From: Mesorhizobium liriopis
Lineage (GTDB): Bacteria > Pseudomonadota > Alphaproteobacteria > Rhizobiales > Rhizobiaceae
DNA: 64,000 nucleotides
Direction of reading: 5' to 3'
Assembly (NCBI RefSeq): GCF_024053505.1
Contig: NZ_JAMXQS010000005.1
Location: 310,001-374,000 of the forward strand
Within the stretch, counting starts at the first letter, position 1. Each line of letters opens with the position of its first letter. Under the pieces are notes generated by a model. That model had not been told where the DNA came from. It ran no database searches and worked only from the letters and a program-made list of their open reading frames with translations. Shown piece by piece: positions 1 through 10,160 of the stretch. A program made the position numbers and the translations under genes.

Positions 1-780
1 GCGACGCTCTGGCTTTCGTTTCAGCGCTATAATCCGGCCAACCCTGCCAGAAACGGGTTCGTCGGCTTTTCCAACTACCTCCTCGCCTTCAACGATCCGG
101 CCTTCTCGCAGTCGATCATCAACACGCTGATCCTCGTGGTGAGCGTTCTCCTGATCACCGTGATCGGCGGCATCATGCTCGCGATGCTGCTCGACCAACC
201 GGTCTGGGGACAAGGCATCGTCCGCATCCTCATCATCTCGCCCTTCTTCGTCATGCCGCCCGTCGCGGCGCTGATCTGGAAGAACATGATCATGTCGCCC
301 GACTACGGCGTGTTCGCGAGCATCGCGCGATCACTGGGCTTCACGCCGATTGCGTGGCTGACATCCTACCCATTGTTCTCGATCATCATCATCGTCGCCT
401 GGCAATGGCTGCCCTTCGCGACGCTGATCCTCCTGACCGCGCTTCAGTCGCTCGACGGCGAGCAGAAGGAAGCCGCCGAAATGGACGGCGCGGGCTTCTT
501 CAGCCGCTTCTGGTATCTGGTGCTGCCCCACCTCGCGCGTGCGATCACGGTGGTGGTGCTCATCCAGACCATCTTCCTGCTCTCGATCTATGCCGAGATC
601 TTCGTCACCACCGGCGGCGGACCGGGCTATGCATCCGTCAACCTGCCCTTTCAGATCGCCAAGAGCGTGGCCGATGTGCGCTACGGCTTGGCATCGGCGG
701 GCGGCATCCTCGCGGTGATCTTCGCCAACATCGTCGCCGTCTTTCTGATGCGCGCGGTGGGCAAGAATCTGGATCGTTGA
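1..780 (+). CDS. smoF: Polyol/sugar ABC transporter permease, SmoF-like (5' truncated)
   Basis: Inner-membrane permease of a binding-protein-dependent importer, most likely for sorbitol/mannitol. The reading frame is open from base 1, so the N-terminus lies outside the window. Several hydrophobic membrane segments are visible, and the EAA loop that docks the ATPase reads EAAEMDGAGFFSRFWYL around bases 472-522. It is followed 18 bp later by a second permease and then by an ATPase and polyol dehydrogenases, the gene content of smoEFGK/mtlK loci. The binding protein (SmoE) would be expected upstream. The polyol substrate is inferred from the neighbours, not from the permease itself. Confidence 0.85.
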   Translation, partial: ATLWLSFQRYNPANPARNGFVGFSNYLLAFNDPAFSQSIINTLILVVSVLLITVIGGIMLAMLLDQPVWGQGIVRILIISPFFVMPPVAALIWKNMIMSPDYGVFASIARSLGFTPIAWLTSYPLFSIIIIVAWQWLPFATLILLTALQSLDGEQKEAAEMDGAGFFSRFWYLVLPHLARAITVVVLIQTIFLLSIYAEIFVTTGGGPGYASVNLPFQIAKSVADVRYGLASAGGILAVIFANIVAVFLMRAVGKNLDR

Positions 781-798
781 GCGAGAAGGAGGTCAGAC

Positions 799-1623
799 AT
801 GGCGCGCACCGTCACCAACCGTCAGAAGGCAGTCACCACAGTCGTCGTGTGGATCATTGCCCTGCTCATCTTCTTCCCGATCCTTTACACGATCATCACG
901 AGCTTCAAGTCGGAAACTGAGGCGATCCAGGGCTTCAACCTGATCCCCTCGGGAACGCTGGAAAGCTATGCCGAGGTCGAGGCGCAGCGCGGCTATTTCC
1001 GCTTCTTCCTCAACTCGGTAATCATCTCCGTCGGCTCGACCCTGCTGGCGCTCGTGGTCGCGGTACCGGCGGCCTGGTCCATGGCATTCTCGCCGACGCG
1101 CCGGACCAAGGACGTGCTGATGTGGATGCTGTCCACCAAGATGATGCCGGCGGTCGCCGTGCTCGTGCCGCTCTACCTCATCTTCGCGCGGCTCGGCCTC
1201 CTCGACAACCGCGTCGCCATCACGGTCATGCTGACGCTGATCAACCTGCCAATCGTGGTGTGGATGCTCTACACTTACTTTCGTGAGATTCCCGGCGAAA
1301 TCCTCGAGGCGTCACGCATGGATGGTGCCTCGCTCTGGAACGAGATCGTCTATGTGCTGACGCCGATGGCGGTGCCCGGCATCGCCTCCACCATGCTGCT
1401 CAACATCATCCTGGCCTGGAACGAGGCGTTCTGGACGATCCAGCTGACCACCACGAATGCCGCGCCGCTGACGGTCTTCATCTCGTCGTTCTCGAGCCCA
1501 CAGGGCCTGTTCTGGGCCAAGCTGTCGGCGGCCTCGACGCTTGCCATCGCACCCATCCTCATCATGGGCTGGTTCTCGCAGCGCCAGCTGGTGCGCGGCC
1601 TGACCTTCGGCGCCGTCAAGTAG
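799..1623 (+). CDS. smoG: Polyol/sugar ABC transporter permease, SmoG-like
   Basis: Second inner-membrane permease of the polyol importer, 274 residues, the usual length for MalG/SmoG-type proteins. The start ATG is preceded by a good Shine-Dalgarno (GAAGGAGG). An N-terminal membrane helix, about five further helices and the EAA loop (EASRMDGASLWNEIVYVLTP) are visible. It would pair with the upstream permease and the SmoK ATPase. The substrate is inferred from the dehydrogenases downstream. Confidence 0.88.
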   Translation: MARTVTNRQKAVTTVVVWIIALLIFFPILYTIITSFKSETEAIQGFNLIPSGTLESYAEVEAQRGYFRFFLNSVIISVGSTLLALVVAVPAAWSMAFSPTRRTKDVLMWMLSTKMMPAVAVLVPLYLIFARLGLLDNRVAITVMLTLINLPIVVWMLYTYFREIPGEILEASRMDGASLWNEIVYVLTPMAVPGIASTMLLNIILAWNEAFWTIQLTTTNAAPLTVFISSFSSPQGLFWAKLSAASTLAIAPILIMGWFSQRQLVRGLTFGAVK

Positions 1624-1624
1624 G

Positions 1625-1680
1625 CATGTCCCCGGAAAGTCGCAGACTTTTCGGACAGGGATCATGACCCGATCAAAAGA
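1625..1680. repeat. Intercistronic palindromic element (hairpin plus ATCATG tail)
   Basis: The gap between smoG and smoK holds an inverted repeat: CCGGAAAGTC (1632-1641), loop GCA, GACTTTTCGG (1645-1654), one G-T wobble. It is bounded by CATG at 1625-1628 and followed by ATCATG at 1661-1666 and an A-rich tail. From memory this resembles a short dispersed palindromic element common between genes in Rhizobiales. I see only this one copy in the window. It could also act as an mRNA-stabilising or attenuating hairpin inside the operon. Confidence 0.45.
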
Positions 1681-1695
1681 TTAAGGGGAGACATC

Positions 1696-2700
<1,005 letters not shown>

Positions 2701-2731
2701 AGGAAAACTGCGCCAAGCAGAGAGAATAAGT

Positions 2732-3502
2732 ATGCGACTCGAAAATAAATCCGCCCTCATCACCGGTGCCGCGCGCGGCATCGGCCGCGCCTTTGCGGAA
2801 GCCTATGTGCGCGAGGGCGCGACCGTGGCCATCGCCGACATCGATCTCGAACGGGCCGAACAGTCCGCGCGCGCAATCGGCGACAAGGCCTATGCCGTGC
2901 GCATGGACGTGACGGATCAGGCGTCCATCGAACAAGCGATCCGCACGGTCGAGGAGAAGGCCGGCGGGATCGATGTTCTCGTCAACAATGCGGCCCTCTT
3001 CGACATGGGGCCGATCGTGGAAATCCCGCGGTCGAGCTTCGACAGATTGTTTGCGATCAATGTCGCGGGCACGCTGTTCACGCTGCAGGCCGCAGCGAAA
3101 AGCATGATCGCGCGGGGCCAGGGCGGCAAGATCATCAACATGGCGAGCCAGGCGGGCCGTCGCGGTGAAGCACTCGTCGCCGTCTATTGCGCCACCAAGG
3201 CCGCGGTGATCTCGCTCACGCAATCGGCCGGGCTCGACCTCATCAAGCACAAGATCAACGTCAACGCGATCGCACCGGGCGTGGTGGACGGCGAGCACTG
3301 GCAGGGCGTCGATGCGCTCTTCGCGAAATACGAGAACCGGCCGATCGGCGAGAAGAAGCGGCTGGTCGGCGAAGCGGTGCCCTACGGGCGCATGGGCACG
3401 GCCGAGGATCTGGTCGGGATGGCAGTCTTCCTGGCCTCGCGCGACAGCGATTACGTGGTGGCGCAGACCTACAATGTGGATGGCGGGAACTGGATGAGTT
3501 GA
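2732..3502 (+). CDS. smoS: Sorbitol dehydrogenase (L-iditol 2-dehydrogenase), SDR family, SmoS-like
   Basis: Classical short-chain dehydrogenase of 256 residues expected to oxidise D-sorbitol (glucitol) to D-fructose with NAD+ in the cytoplasm. The nucleotide-binding motif GAARGIGRA lies near the N-terminus, NNAA follows, and the catalytic pair is Y152/K156 (YCATK). It has the C-terminal VDGGNWMS ending typical of SmoS-like proteins. It lies 31 bp after smoK and 66 bp before mtlK. SDR substrate choice cannot be read from motifs; sorbitol rests on the operon. Confidence 0.85.
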   Translation: MRLENKSALITGAARGIGRAFAEAYVREGATVAIADIDLERAEQSARAIGDKAYAVRMDVTDQASIEQAIRTVEEKAGGIDVLVNNAALFDMGPIVEIPRSSFDRLFAINVAGTLFTLQAAAKSMIARGQGGKIINMASQAGRRGEALVAVYCATKAAVISLTQSAGLDLIKHKINVNAIAPGVVDGEHWQGVDALFAKYENRPIGEKKRLVGEAVPYGRMGTAEDLVGMAVFLASRDSDYVVAQTYNVDGGNWMS

Positions 3503-3568
3503 GGGGAACGCCTCGTCACCCCAACCACCTCCGACATCCCTTCACAAGACTTCGAAGGAAGAACACCC

Positions 3569-5047
3569 ATGGCAACCAAGCTCTCCCTCGAAACCCTTTC
3601 CGCGCTGCCCCCATCCGTTGCGAAGCCGTCCTATGCGCGCGAGGCGCTCTCGCCCGGCATCGTCCATTTCGGACTGGGCAATTTCCATCGCGCCCATCAG
3701 GCCGTCTATCTCGATGCCCTGTTCAACCAAAACGAGGACCATGACTGGGCGATCGTCGGCGCAGGCGTCTTCGAGGGCGAGAAGCGCGGGCGGGATGTGC
3801 TCCAAGCACAAGACTGGCTGACCACCGTGGTGGAGCAGGACCAGGGCGTGATGGATGCGCGGGTCACGGGCTCCATGATCGATTTCCTCGTGCCCGGCGA
3901 TGGCGCGGCCATCATCGCCAAGCTCGCCGATCCGGCCATCCGCATCGTGTCGCTGACCATCACCGAGGGCGGCTATTTCATCGACGCGTCCACCGGCCGT
4001 TTCGACCCCAAGCATCCCGACATCGCGCGCGATGCGGCGAACCCCACAGACCCGAAGACCGTGTTCGGCCTTATCCTCGCGGGGCTGAAGGCGCGGCGGG
4101 GTGCGGGCACGCCGCCTTTCACCGTGATGTGCTGCGACAACATCCCTCATAACGGCCATGTCACGCGCGATGCGGTGTGCGGGCTCGCCAACCTCCTTGA
4201 TCCCGAACTGGCCGAGTGGGTCGAGGCCCATGTCGCCTTTCCAAACGGCATGGTGGACCGCATCACACCGGCTACCACCGACCGCGAGCGCACCATCGCA
4301 CGCGACCAGTTCGGCGTGGACGACGGCTGGCCGGTCTTCTGCGAGCCCTTCAAGCAGTGGGTGCTCGAAGACCACTTTCCGCTCGGGCGGCCGGCCCTCG
4401 AAAAGGTCGGCGTGCAGTTCGTCGAGGATGTGTCGCCTTTCGAGCTGATGAAGATCCGCATCCTGAACGGGGGGCATGCGACCATCGCCTATCCGGGCGG
4501 TCTGCTCGACATCCATTTCGTCCATGAGGCGATGGAGCATCCGCTGATCCGCGCCTTTCTGGCCAAGCTCGAGCGCACCGAGATCATCCCGACGGTTCCC
4601 CCTGTGCCGGGCGTGGTTCTGGAAGACTATTACCAGCTCATCGAGAGCCGCTTCTCGAACCCCAAGATCGGCGACACCGTGCGCCGGCTCTGCCTCGACG
4701 GCTCGAACCGCCAGCCGAAATTCATCATCCCGACGGTCGCCGACCGCTTGAAGGCCAATCAGTCGGTCGAAGGTCTCGCGCTCGAATCCGCGCTCTGGTG
4801 CCGCTATTGCTATGGCGAAAGCGATGCGGGCACCCTGATCGAGCCCAACGATCCGAACTGGGACCGCATGCAGGCGACGGCCAAGCAGGCAAAGAGCGAT
4901 CCGTCCGCATGGCTTGCCATGGAAGACATCTATGGCGCGGTCGGCCGCTCGCCGGAATTCGCCCGCGAATTCTCGGGCGCGCTCCGGGCGCTCTGGGCGG
5001 ACGGCACGGTGGCGGTGCTCCAGCGTTATCTCGGCCAGCAGGGCTGA
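3569..5047 (+). CDS. mtlK: Mannitol 2-dehydrogenase (polyol-specific long-chain dehydrogenase)
   Basis: Long-chain polyol dehydrogenase of 492 residues that oxidises D-mannitol to D-fructose and often D-arabitol to D-xylulose with NAD+. The catalytic signature K-x4-N-x2-H is present as KIRILNGGH with K295, N300 and H303, the positions expected for the Pseudomonas fluorescens enzyme. The N-terminal nucleotide-binding region starts with GIVHFGLGNFHRAH. A clear GAAGGAAG ribosome site precedes the ATG. Its place after the smo genes matches the known Rhodobacter and rhizobial mannitol loci. Confidence 0.94.
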   Translation: MATKLSLETLSALPPSVAKPSYAREALSPGIVHFGLGNFHRAHQAVYLDALFNQNEDHDWAIVGAGVFEGEKRGRDVLQAQDWLTTVVEQDQGVMDARVTGSMIDFLVPGDGAAIIAKLADPAIRIVSLTITEGGYFIDASTGRFDPKHPDIARDAANPTDPKTVFGLILAGLKARRGAGTPPFTVMCCDNIPHNGHVTRDAVCGLANLLDPELAEWVEAHVAFPNGMVDRITPATTDRERTIARDQFGVDDGWPVFCEPFKQWVLEDHFPLGRPALEKVGVQFVEDVSPFELMKIRILNGGHATIAYPGGLLDIHFVHEAMEHPLIRAFLAKLERTEIIPTVPPVPGVVLEDYYQLIESRFSNPKIGDTVRRLCLDGSNRQPKFIIPTVADRLKANQSVEGLALESALWCRYCYGESDAGTLIEPNDPNWDRMQATAKQAKSDPSAWLAMEDIYGAVGRSPEFAREFSGALRALWADGTVAVLQRYLGQQG

Positions 5048-5051
5048 TCCC

Positions 5052-5750
5052 TTGAGCGGACACGCACCGGAGCTTGTGATCTTCGACTGCGACGGCGTTC
5101 TGGTCGACAGCGAGCCGATCTCTGTCGCGGTGCTGCGCGAGGTGGTGACGGAAGCGGGCGGCACGATCAGCGAGGAGCAGATCTTCTCCCAGATGCTCGG
5201 CCGCTCCATGGCCTCCGCCATCGCCATTCTCGACGAGAAATACGGTTTCGCCTTCACGGAACGCCACAGCGAAGCGTTGCGGGCGCGGCTTTACGAGCGT
5301 TTTCATGCCGAGTTGAAGTCGGTCGAGGGGATCGAACAGGCGCTCAAGCAGCTGCCCTGTTCGGCCTGTGTCGCGTCCTCGTCCTCGCTCGAACGGATCA
5401 CCTTGTCGCTGGAGATCGCGGGGCTTTTGCCTTTTCTCGCACCTCATCTATACAGTGCGCAGATGGTGAAAAACGGCAAGCCCGCGCCCGATCTCTTCCT
5501 CCACGCAGCCCAGGCGATGGGGGTTGAACCCGCGCGCTGCCTCGTGGTCGAGGACAGCCCGGCGGGCGTCCAAGCTGCCAAGGCGGCGGGCATGCGCGTG
5601 TTCGGCTTCACCGGCGGCAGCCATGCGGCCCCCGCCCGGCTCGAAGCGACACTCCACCAGGCAGCGCCCGATCTGATCTTCTCGCACATGGCCGACCTTC
5701 CCGCCCTTATCGAGGACAAAGCCCCACGCCGGGCGCGAGCTCACGCTTGA
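5052..5750 (+). CDS. HAD-superfamily sugar phosphatase (SmoM/beta-phosphoglucomutase-like)
   Basis: HAD hydrolase of about 232 residues. The likely start is the TTG at 5052, giving MSGHAPELVIFDCDGVLVDS; no better ATG lies in frame, and the TTG sits five bases after the mtlK stop. Motif I is FDCDGVLVD with nucleophile D12 and acid D14. Motif II is CVASSSS, the lysine is in MVKNGKPAPD and motif III/IV is VVEDSPAGVQAA. HAD phosphatases of this kind (SmoM) occur in Rhodobacter polyol operons. The phosphate-ester substrate is unknown. The stop overlaps the next start. Confidence 0.85.
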   Translation: MSGHAPELVIFDCDGVLVDSEPISVAVLREVVTEAGGTISEEQIFSQMLGRSMASAIAILDEKYGFAFTERHSEALRARLYERFHAELKSVEGIEQALKQLPCSACVASSSSLERITLSLEIAGLLPFLAPHLYSAQMVKNGKPAPDLFLHAAQAMGVEPARCLVVEDSPAGVQAAKAAGMRVFGFTGGSHAAPARLEATLHQAAPDLIFSHMADLPALIEDKAPRRARAHA

Positions 5751-7351
5751 GCTTGGGCCAAGGTCTCGTTTGCGGGGTCGATGTCGGCACGGGCAGCGCG
5801 CGTGCCGGCATTTTCGATTTCAACGGCCGCCTGCTCGGCCGCGCCGAGCACCCGATCCTCATCAACCAGCCCGAGCCGGCCCATGCCGAGCACGATTCCG
5901 AGGATATCTGGAACGCCGTCTGCGGTGCTGTGCGGGCAGCGCGGAAAAGTGCTGGGGTGGAGGCGCGCGCTGTCAAAGGCATTGCCTTCGATGCCACCTG
6001 CTCGCTCGTGGTGCGCGACCGGGACGGCCGGCCGGTGTCGGTTTCGCGGTCCGGTGAAAGCCGGTGGGACACGCTGGTCTGGCTCGACCATCGCTCGCTT
6101 TCCCAAGCCGAGCGCTGCACGGCGACAGGACATCCGCTGATCGCGCGGGTGGGCCGCATGAGCCCGGAAATGCAGACGCCGAAGCTGATGTGGCTGAAGG
6201 AAGAGCTGCCCGCCACTTGGGAGCAGGCCGGCTTCTTCTTCGATCTCGCCGATTTTCTGTCATGGAAGGCAACAGGCAGCCTCGCGCGCTCGCAATGCAC
6301 GCTCGGCACGAAATGGGCCTATCTCGCCGACGGCGATGCCGGCTGGCAGGATGATCTCTTGGGCGAGGTCGGCCTTGCGGACATGCGCGAGCGTGGGGCG
6401 CTTCCCGATCATGCGACGCCGGTCGGTGCCGATCTCGGATCGCTGACGCCGGATGCGGCGCGCGCGCTCGGTCTCCTTCCCGAAACGCGTGTCGGCTGCG
6501 GCTTGATCGACGCCCATGCGGGCGCGCTGGGGCTTCTGGGCGGCCTGCCACCGAAGACTCTCAACCGCCATGCGGCGCTGATCGCCGGCACGTCGAGCTG
6601 CGTGATGGCGATGACCACCGCGCCACGCCGCTTCGCGGGCGCCTGGGGTCCCTATTGGGGTGCTGCCCTGCCCGATCTCTGGCTGAGCGAAGGCGGGCAG
6701 TCGGCCACAGGCGCCTTGCTCGACCATGTGATCCAGCTGACCGGCGGCGGGCTCCCGCCAACGGGCGAAACGCATCGGCGCATCATCGCGCGGGTCGAGG
6801 CCATGCGCGGGGCGGAAGGGCCCGATCTCGCCTCCGAACTCCATGTGCTGCCGGATTTTCACGGGAACCGTTCCCCCTATGCCGATCCGAACGCGCTCGG
6901 CGTGGTGAGTGGCTTGAGCCTCGACAGTTCCTTCGACGCGCTCTGCCGGCTCTACTGGCGCACGGCCGTGGCCTTGGCGCTTGGCCTGCGCCATGTGCTC
7001 GACGCGATGGGCGAGCGGGGTCCGCGCGTGGATGTCCTGCATGTGACGGGCGGGCACACGCGCAATTCGCTTCTGATGGAGCTTTACGCGGATGCCACGG
7101 GCTGCCGCGTCGAGGAACAGCGCAACGACGAAGCCGTGCTGCGCGGCTCGGCGATGGCGGCAGCGAGTGCGGCGGGGCTTTATCCGACCTTGCGCGAGGC
7201 CTGTGCGGCCATGCGGCAGCCGGGCGCGGTGCGCGAACCAGACCCTGCGGCGCAGAAGCGGCTTGAGCGCGACTACCGCATCTTTCTGGAGATGCACCGG
7301 CAGCGTCGGGTCCTGGACGATATGATGAGGGCCTCCGAAGAGGCCCTCTGA
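5747..7351 (+). CDS. FGGY-family pentulose kinase, probably D-ribulokinase
   Basis: Cytoplasmic sugar kinase of 534 residues. It starts at a TTG whose last two bases overlap the TGA of the preceding HAD gene, implying translational coupling. The N-terminal phosphate motif is GVDVGTGSARAGIFD. Residues 84-88 read TCSLV, the signature reported for D-ribulokinases of the FGGY family (human FGGY, yeast YDR109C), and the C-terminal part has VTGGHTRNSLLMELYAD. In polyol operons this slot is often called xylulokinase; the TCSLV motif argues for ribulose, so ribitol may be a substrate of the pathway. The end of the gene contains a terminator stem. Confidence 0.85.
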   Translation: MSLGQGLVCGVDVGTGSARAGIFDFNGRLLGRAEHPILINQPEPAHAEHDSEDIWNAVCGAVRAARKSAGVEARAVKGIAFDATCSLVVRDRDGRPVSVSRSGESRWDTLVWLDHRSLSQAERCTATGHPLIARVGRMSPEMQTPKLMWLKEELPATWEQAGFFFDLADFLSWKATGSLARSQCTLGTKWAYLADGDAGWQDDLLGEVGLADMRERGALPDHATPVGADLGSLTPDAARALGLLPETRVGCGLIDAHAGALGLLGGLPPKTLNRHAALIAGTSSCVMAMTTAPRRFAGAWGPYWGAALPDLWLSEGGQSATGALLDHVIQLTGGGLPPTGETHRRIIARVEAMRGAEGPDLASELHVLPDFHGNRSPYADPNALGVVSGLSLDSSFDALCRLYWRTAVALALGLRHVLDAMGERGPRVDVLHVTGGHTRNSLLMELYADATGCRVEEQRNDEAVLRGSAMAAASAAGLYPTLREACAAMRQPGAVREPDPAAQKRLERDYRIFLEMHRQRRVLDDMMRASEEAL

Positions 7352-7354
7352 TTT
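7327..7354 (+). terminator. Rho-independent terminator of the polyol operon
   Basis: Perfect 9-bp stem GAGGGCCTC (7327-7335), loop CGAA, GAGGCCCTC (7340-7348), followed by TGATTT. The left arm lies inside the last codons of the FGGY kinase. The T-run is short, so termination strength is uncertain. Confidence 0.6.
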
Positions 7355-9197
7355 ATTCCGGGATCTGCCGAACCGCGCCCTTGGCCGCGCTCGTCGCCAT
7401 CATGGCATAGGCGCGGAGAGCGGTGGTGACCTTGCGCGGGCGCTGAAGCTTGGGGCACCAGTTCCTGCCGAACTGCGTGTTCATCGCCTCGCGGCGGCGC
7501 ACCAGTTCGGCCTCGTCCACCTTGAGCTCGATCGTACGGTTGGGGATGTCGATGGCGATCGTGTCACCGGTCTCGACCAGCCCGATCAGCCCGCCCTCTT
7601 CCGCTTCCGGCGAGACGTGGCCGATGGAAAGACCCGAGCTGCCACCCGAGAAGCGGCCATCGGTCACGAGCGCGCAGGCTTTGCCCAGGCCTTTCGATTT
7701 CAGGTAGCTCGTGGGATAGAGCATTTCCTGCATGCCGGGGCCGCCGCGTGGGCCTTCGAAGCGGATCACCACGACCTCGCCCGGCTTCACCTCATTGCCG
7801 AGGATACCCTTCACAGCCGCTTCCTGGCTTTCGAAGACGATGGCGGGGCCGGTGAACTTCAGGATCGACTCGTCCACGCCCGCCGTCTTCACCACGCAAC
7901 CGTCGAGCGCGAGATTGCCCTTGAGAACGGCGAGGCCGCCATCCTTGGAGAACGGCGTTTCGGCCGAGCGGATCACGCCCGCTTCACGGTCGAGGTCGAG
8001 ATCGTCCCAGCGGCTGCTCTGGCTGAAGGCGGTCTGCGTCGGCACGCCGCCGGGTGCCGCCGAGAAGAACTCGCGGACCTTGGAGCTGTTGGTCTGCGAA
8101 ATGTCCCAGTGCTCGATGGCGTGGCCGAGCGTCTCGGCATGCACCGTCGGCTGGTCGCGGTTGATAAGGCCTGCTTTGTCGAGCTGGCCCAGGATCGCCA
8201 TGATGCCGCCGGCACGGTGGACGTCTTCCATGTGGACGTCCTGCTTGGCGGGCGCGACCTTGCACAGCACGGGCACTTTTCGCGACAGCGCGTCGATATC
8301 GTCCATGCTGAAATCGATTCCGCCCTCATGCGCGGCCGCGAGGATATGCAGCACCGTATTGGTCGAGCCGCCCATCGCGATATCGAGCGCCATCGCGTTC
8401 TCGAAGGCGGGCTTGGACGCGATCTTGCGCGGCAGGACGGTTTCGTCGTCGCGCTCGTAATAGCGCTGGGCGAGATCGACGATCAGATGCCCGGCTTCCA
8501 CGAACAGGCGGCGGCGGTCGGCATGGGTCGCGAGCGTCGAGCCGTTGCCGGGCAGCGACAGGCCGAGCGCCTCGGTGAGACAGTTCATGCTGTTTGCCGT
8601 GAACATGCCGGAGCACGAGCCGCAGGTCGGGCAGGCCGAGCGCTCGATGATCTTCACGTCCTCGTCCGACACCTTGTCGTCGGCGGCGGCCACCATGGCA
8701 TCCACGAGGTCGAGCGCGACCTGACGGCCTTTCAGGAGCACCTTGCCGGCTTCCATGGGGCCGCCGGACACGAAAACCGCGGGAATGTTGAGGCGCATCG
8801 CGGCCATCAGCATGCCGGGGGTGATCTTGTCGCAGTTGGAAATGCAGACCATGGCATCCGCGCAATGCGCGTTGACCATGTATTCCACCGAGTCCGCGAT
8901 CAGTTCGCGCGAGGGCAGCGAGTAAAGCATGCCGTCATGCCCCATCGCGATGCCGTCATCGACCGCGATCGTGTTGAACTCCTTGGCCACGCCGCCCGCC
9001 GCTTCGATCTCGCGCGCCACGAGCTGGCCGAGGTCCTTGAGATGGACATGGCCGGGTACGAACTGGGTGAACGAGTTGACCACCGCAATAATCGGCTTGC
9101 CGAAATCGCTGTCCTTCATGCCCGTCGCGCGCCAAAGGCCACGAGCGCCCGCCATGTTGCGGCCGTGAGTGGTGGTGCGTGAACGATAGGCTGGCAT
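7353..9197 (-). CDS. ilvD: Dihydroxy-acid dehydratase
   Basis: Iron-sulfur dehydratase of 614 residues for the common step of valine, leucine and isoleucine synthesis. It converts 2,3-dihydroxy-isovalerate or -methylvalerate to the 2-keto acid. The cluster cysteines are visible in [10 protein letters not shown] and [19 protein letters not shown], and the N-terminus ([27 protein letters not shown]) is the form of full-length IlvD. The C-terminal GRFSGG substrate region is intact. It is convergent with the polyol operon; its promoter should lie in 9198-9492. Confidence 0.97.
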   Translation of the reverse strand: MPAYRSRTTTHGRNMAGARGLWRATGMKDSDFGKPIIAVVNSFTQFVPGHVHLKDLGQLVAREIEAAGGVAKEFNTIAVDDGIAMGHDGMLYSLPSRELIADSVEYMVNAHCADAMVCISNCDKITPGMLMAAMRLNIPAVFVSGGPMEAGKVLLKGRQVALDLVDAMVAAADDKVSDEDVKIIERSACPTCGSCSGMFTANSMNCLTEALGLSLPGNGSTLATHADRRRLFVEAGHLIVDLAQRYYERDDETVLPRKIASKPAFENAMALDIAMGGSTNTVLHILAAAHEGGIDFSMDDIDALSRKVPVLCKVAPAKQDVHMEDVHRAGGIMAILGQLDKAGLINRDQPTVHAETLGHAIEHWDISQTNSSKVREFFSAAPGGVPTQTAFSQSSRWDDLDLDREAGVIRSAETPFSKDGGLAVLKGNLALDGCVVKTAGVDESILKFTGPAIVFESQEAAVKGILGNEVKPGEVVVIRFEGPRGGPGMQEMLYPTSYLKSKGLGKACALVTDGRFSGGSSGLSIGHVSPEAEEGGLIGLVETGDTIAIDIPNRTIELKVDEAELVRRREAMNTQFGRNWCPKLQRPRKVTTALRAYAMMATSAAKGAVRQIPE

Positions 9198-9492
9198 GGT
9201 CGTGCTTCCTGCTTGGGGCTTTCAGCCTTCCGGCAATATCCGGAAAGTTTTCGTTCGCCAGACTGCCCTCCGCCTGCGCAGAACGGCGTCTTCGCGAAAG
9301 AATGCTTGGTGCTCGCGGCTCGCGCGTCTGTCAATGGCGCCCGGTGTCGCGAGAGCGCGCGTGTGGAACACAAAGACGGCAGCCATATGGCCGCAGCGTC
9401 AGCCTATTCTTCCATCCGACACGCATCACATCGGGGAACCGGCCTTCATTGAAGACGTTGCTTTGCTCGCATCACGCGAGGAGGCTTTGTTC
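9198..9492. other. Divergent intergenic region, ilvD / small membrane protein
   Basis: About 295 bp with no convincing gene. It must hold the promoters for ilvD (leftward) and for the gene starting at 9493 (rightward). I cannot point to a clear -35/-10 pair, leader peptide or attenuator for branched-chain amino acids. Confidence 0.4.
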
Positions 9493-9876
9493 ATGGCTGA
9501 AGCACAACGCAAGTCCGAACGTCCGGAAAACCTGTCGCTCCGCCGCACCCCCGGGCGCTCGGAAGACCCGTTTACTCTGGATGAACAGCTGGACACGGGT
9601 CTCGAAGACACGTTTCCGGCCAGCGACCCGGTTTCGGTGGTTTCCACCACGATCTCGGGCAAGGCCAAGAAGCTGGAAGGAACCGACGAAGTGCTGGCGC
9701 GGCAGCGCGCCGAACGTCAGCGGGAAACGGCGCAGCGCAATGCCGAGCGTCAGCGCCTGATCCGGCGTGAGGAACAGCGAGAAACGGCTCGCCTTCTGGG
9801 CATTGCCGGTCTTGCCATCGGCTTGTCTTTGGCGGCGGTTTCGTCCGTCTTGCTGGCGCGCAACCAGCGGCTCTAA
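9493..9876 (+). CDS. Small conserved protein with TFPASDP motif and C-terminal membrane helix
   Basis: 127-residue protein of unknown function. The ATG at 9493 is chosen because upstream in-frame sequence is low quality and the conserved region starts just after it. Residues about 31-50 contain LDTGLEDTFPASDPVSVV, a motif that recurs in small alphaproteobacterial proteins of unknown role. A charged, glutamine/arginine-rich probable coiled coil follows (about 65-100), and a single hydrophobic helix (LLGIAGLAIGLSLAAVSSVL) ends the protein, so it is probably tail-anchored in the inner membrane. A strong terminator follows it. Confidence 0.7.
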   Translation: MAEAQRKSERPENLSLRRTPGRSEDPFTLDEQLDTGLEDTFPASDPVSVVSTTISGKAKKLEGTDEVLARQRAERQRETAQRNAERQRLIRREEQRETARLLGIAGLAIGLSLAAVSSVLLARNQRL

Positions 9877-9930
9877 GGGTCCGGTCCGGAGGGATTACGA
9901 GGCCATTCGGTCACGTGACTTTCTTTCCTG

Positions 9931-9955
9931 AAGGCGGCCTCCGGGCCGCCTTTTT
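9931..9955 (+). terminator. Rho-independent terminator
   Basis: Perfect 9-bp stem AAGGCGGCC (9931-9939), loop TCCG, GGCCGCCTT (9944-9952), running into TTTTT. It ends the transcript of the small membrane protein gene. Confidence 0.88.
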
Positions 9956-10160
9956 GATGCCTCCATCAAAATTACTGCTCTTTTCCCCGTCTTGCCTTCC
10001 GCAACGGTTTCGGCGAAAAGCAGCCTCCAGGCGGTCGAAATCGGGTTTGCGAACGCTATTGGGGCATGCTTTTGCGCTGCCGGCCGCGTTTTCAGCGAAT
10101 TTTTTGCAGTTCTCGCCGTCTTTCACCCGCAAGAACATTTCTGGAAAAGGCAGGCACACC

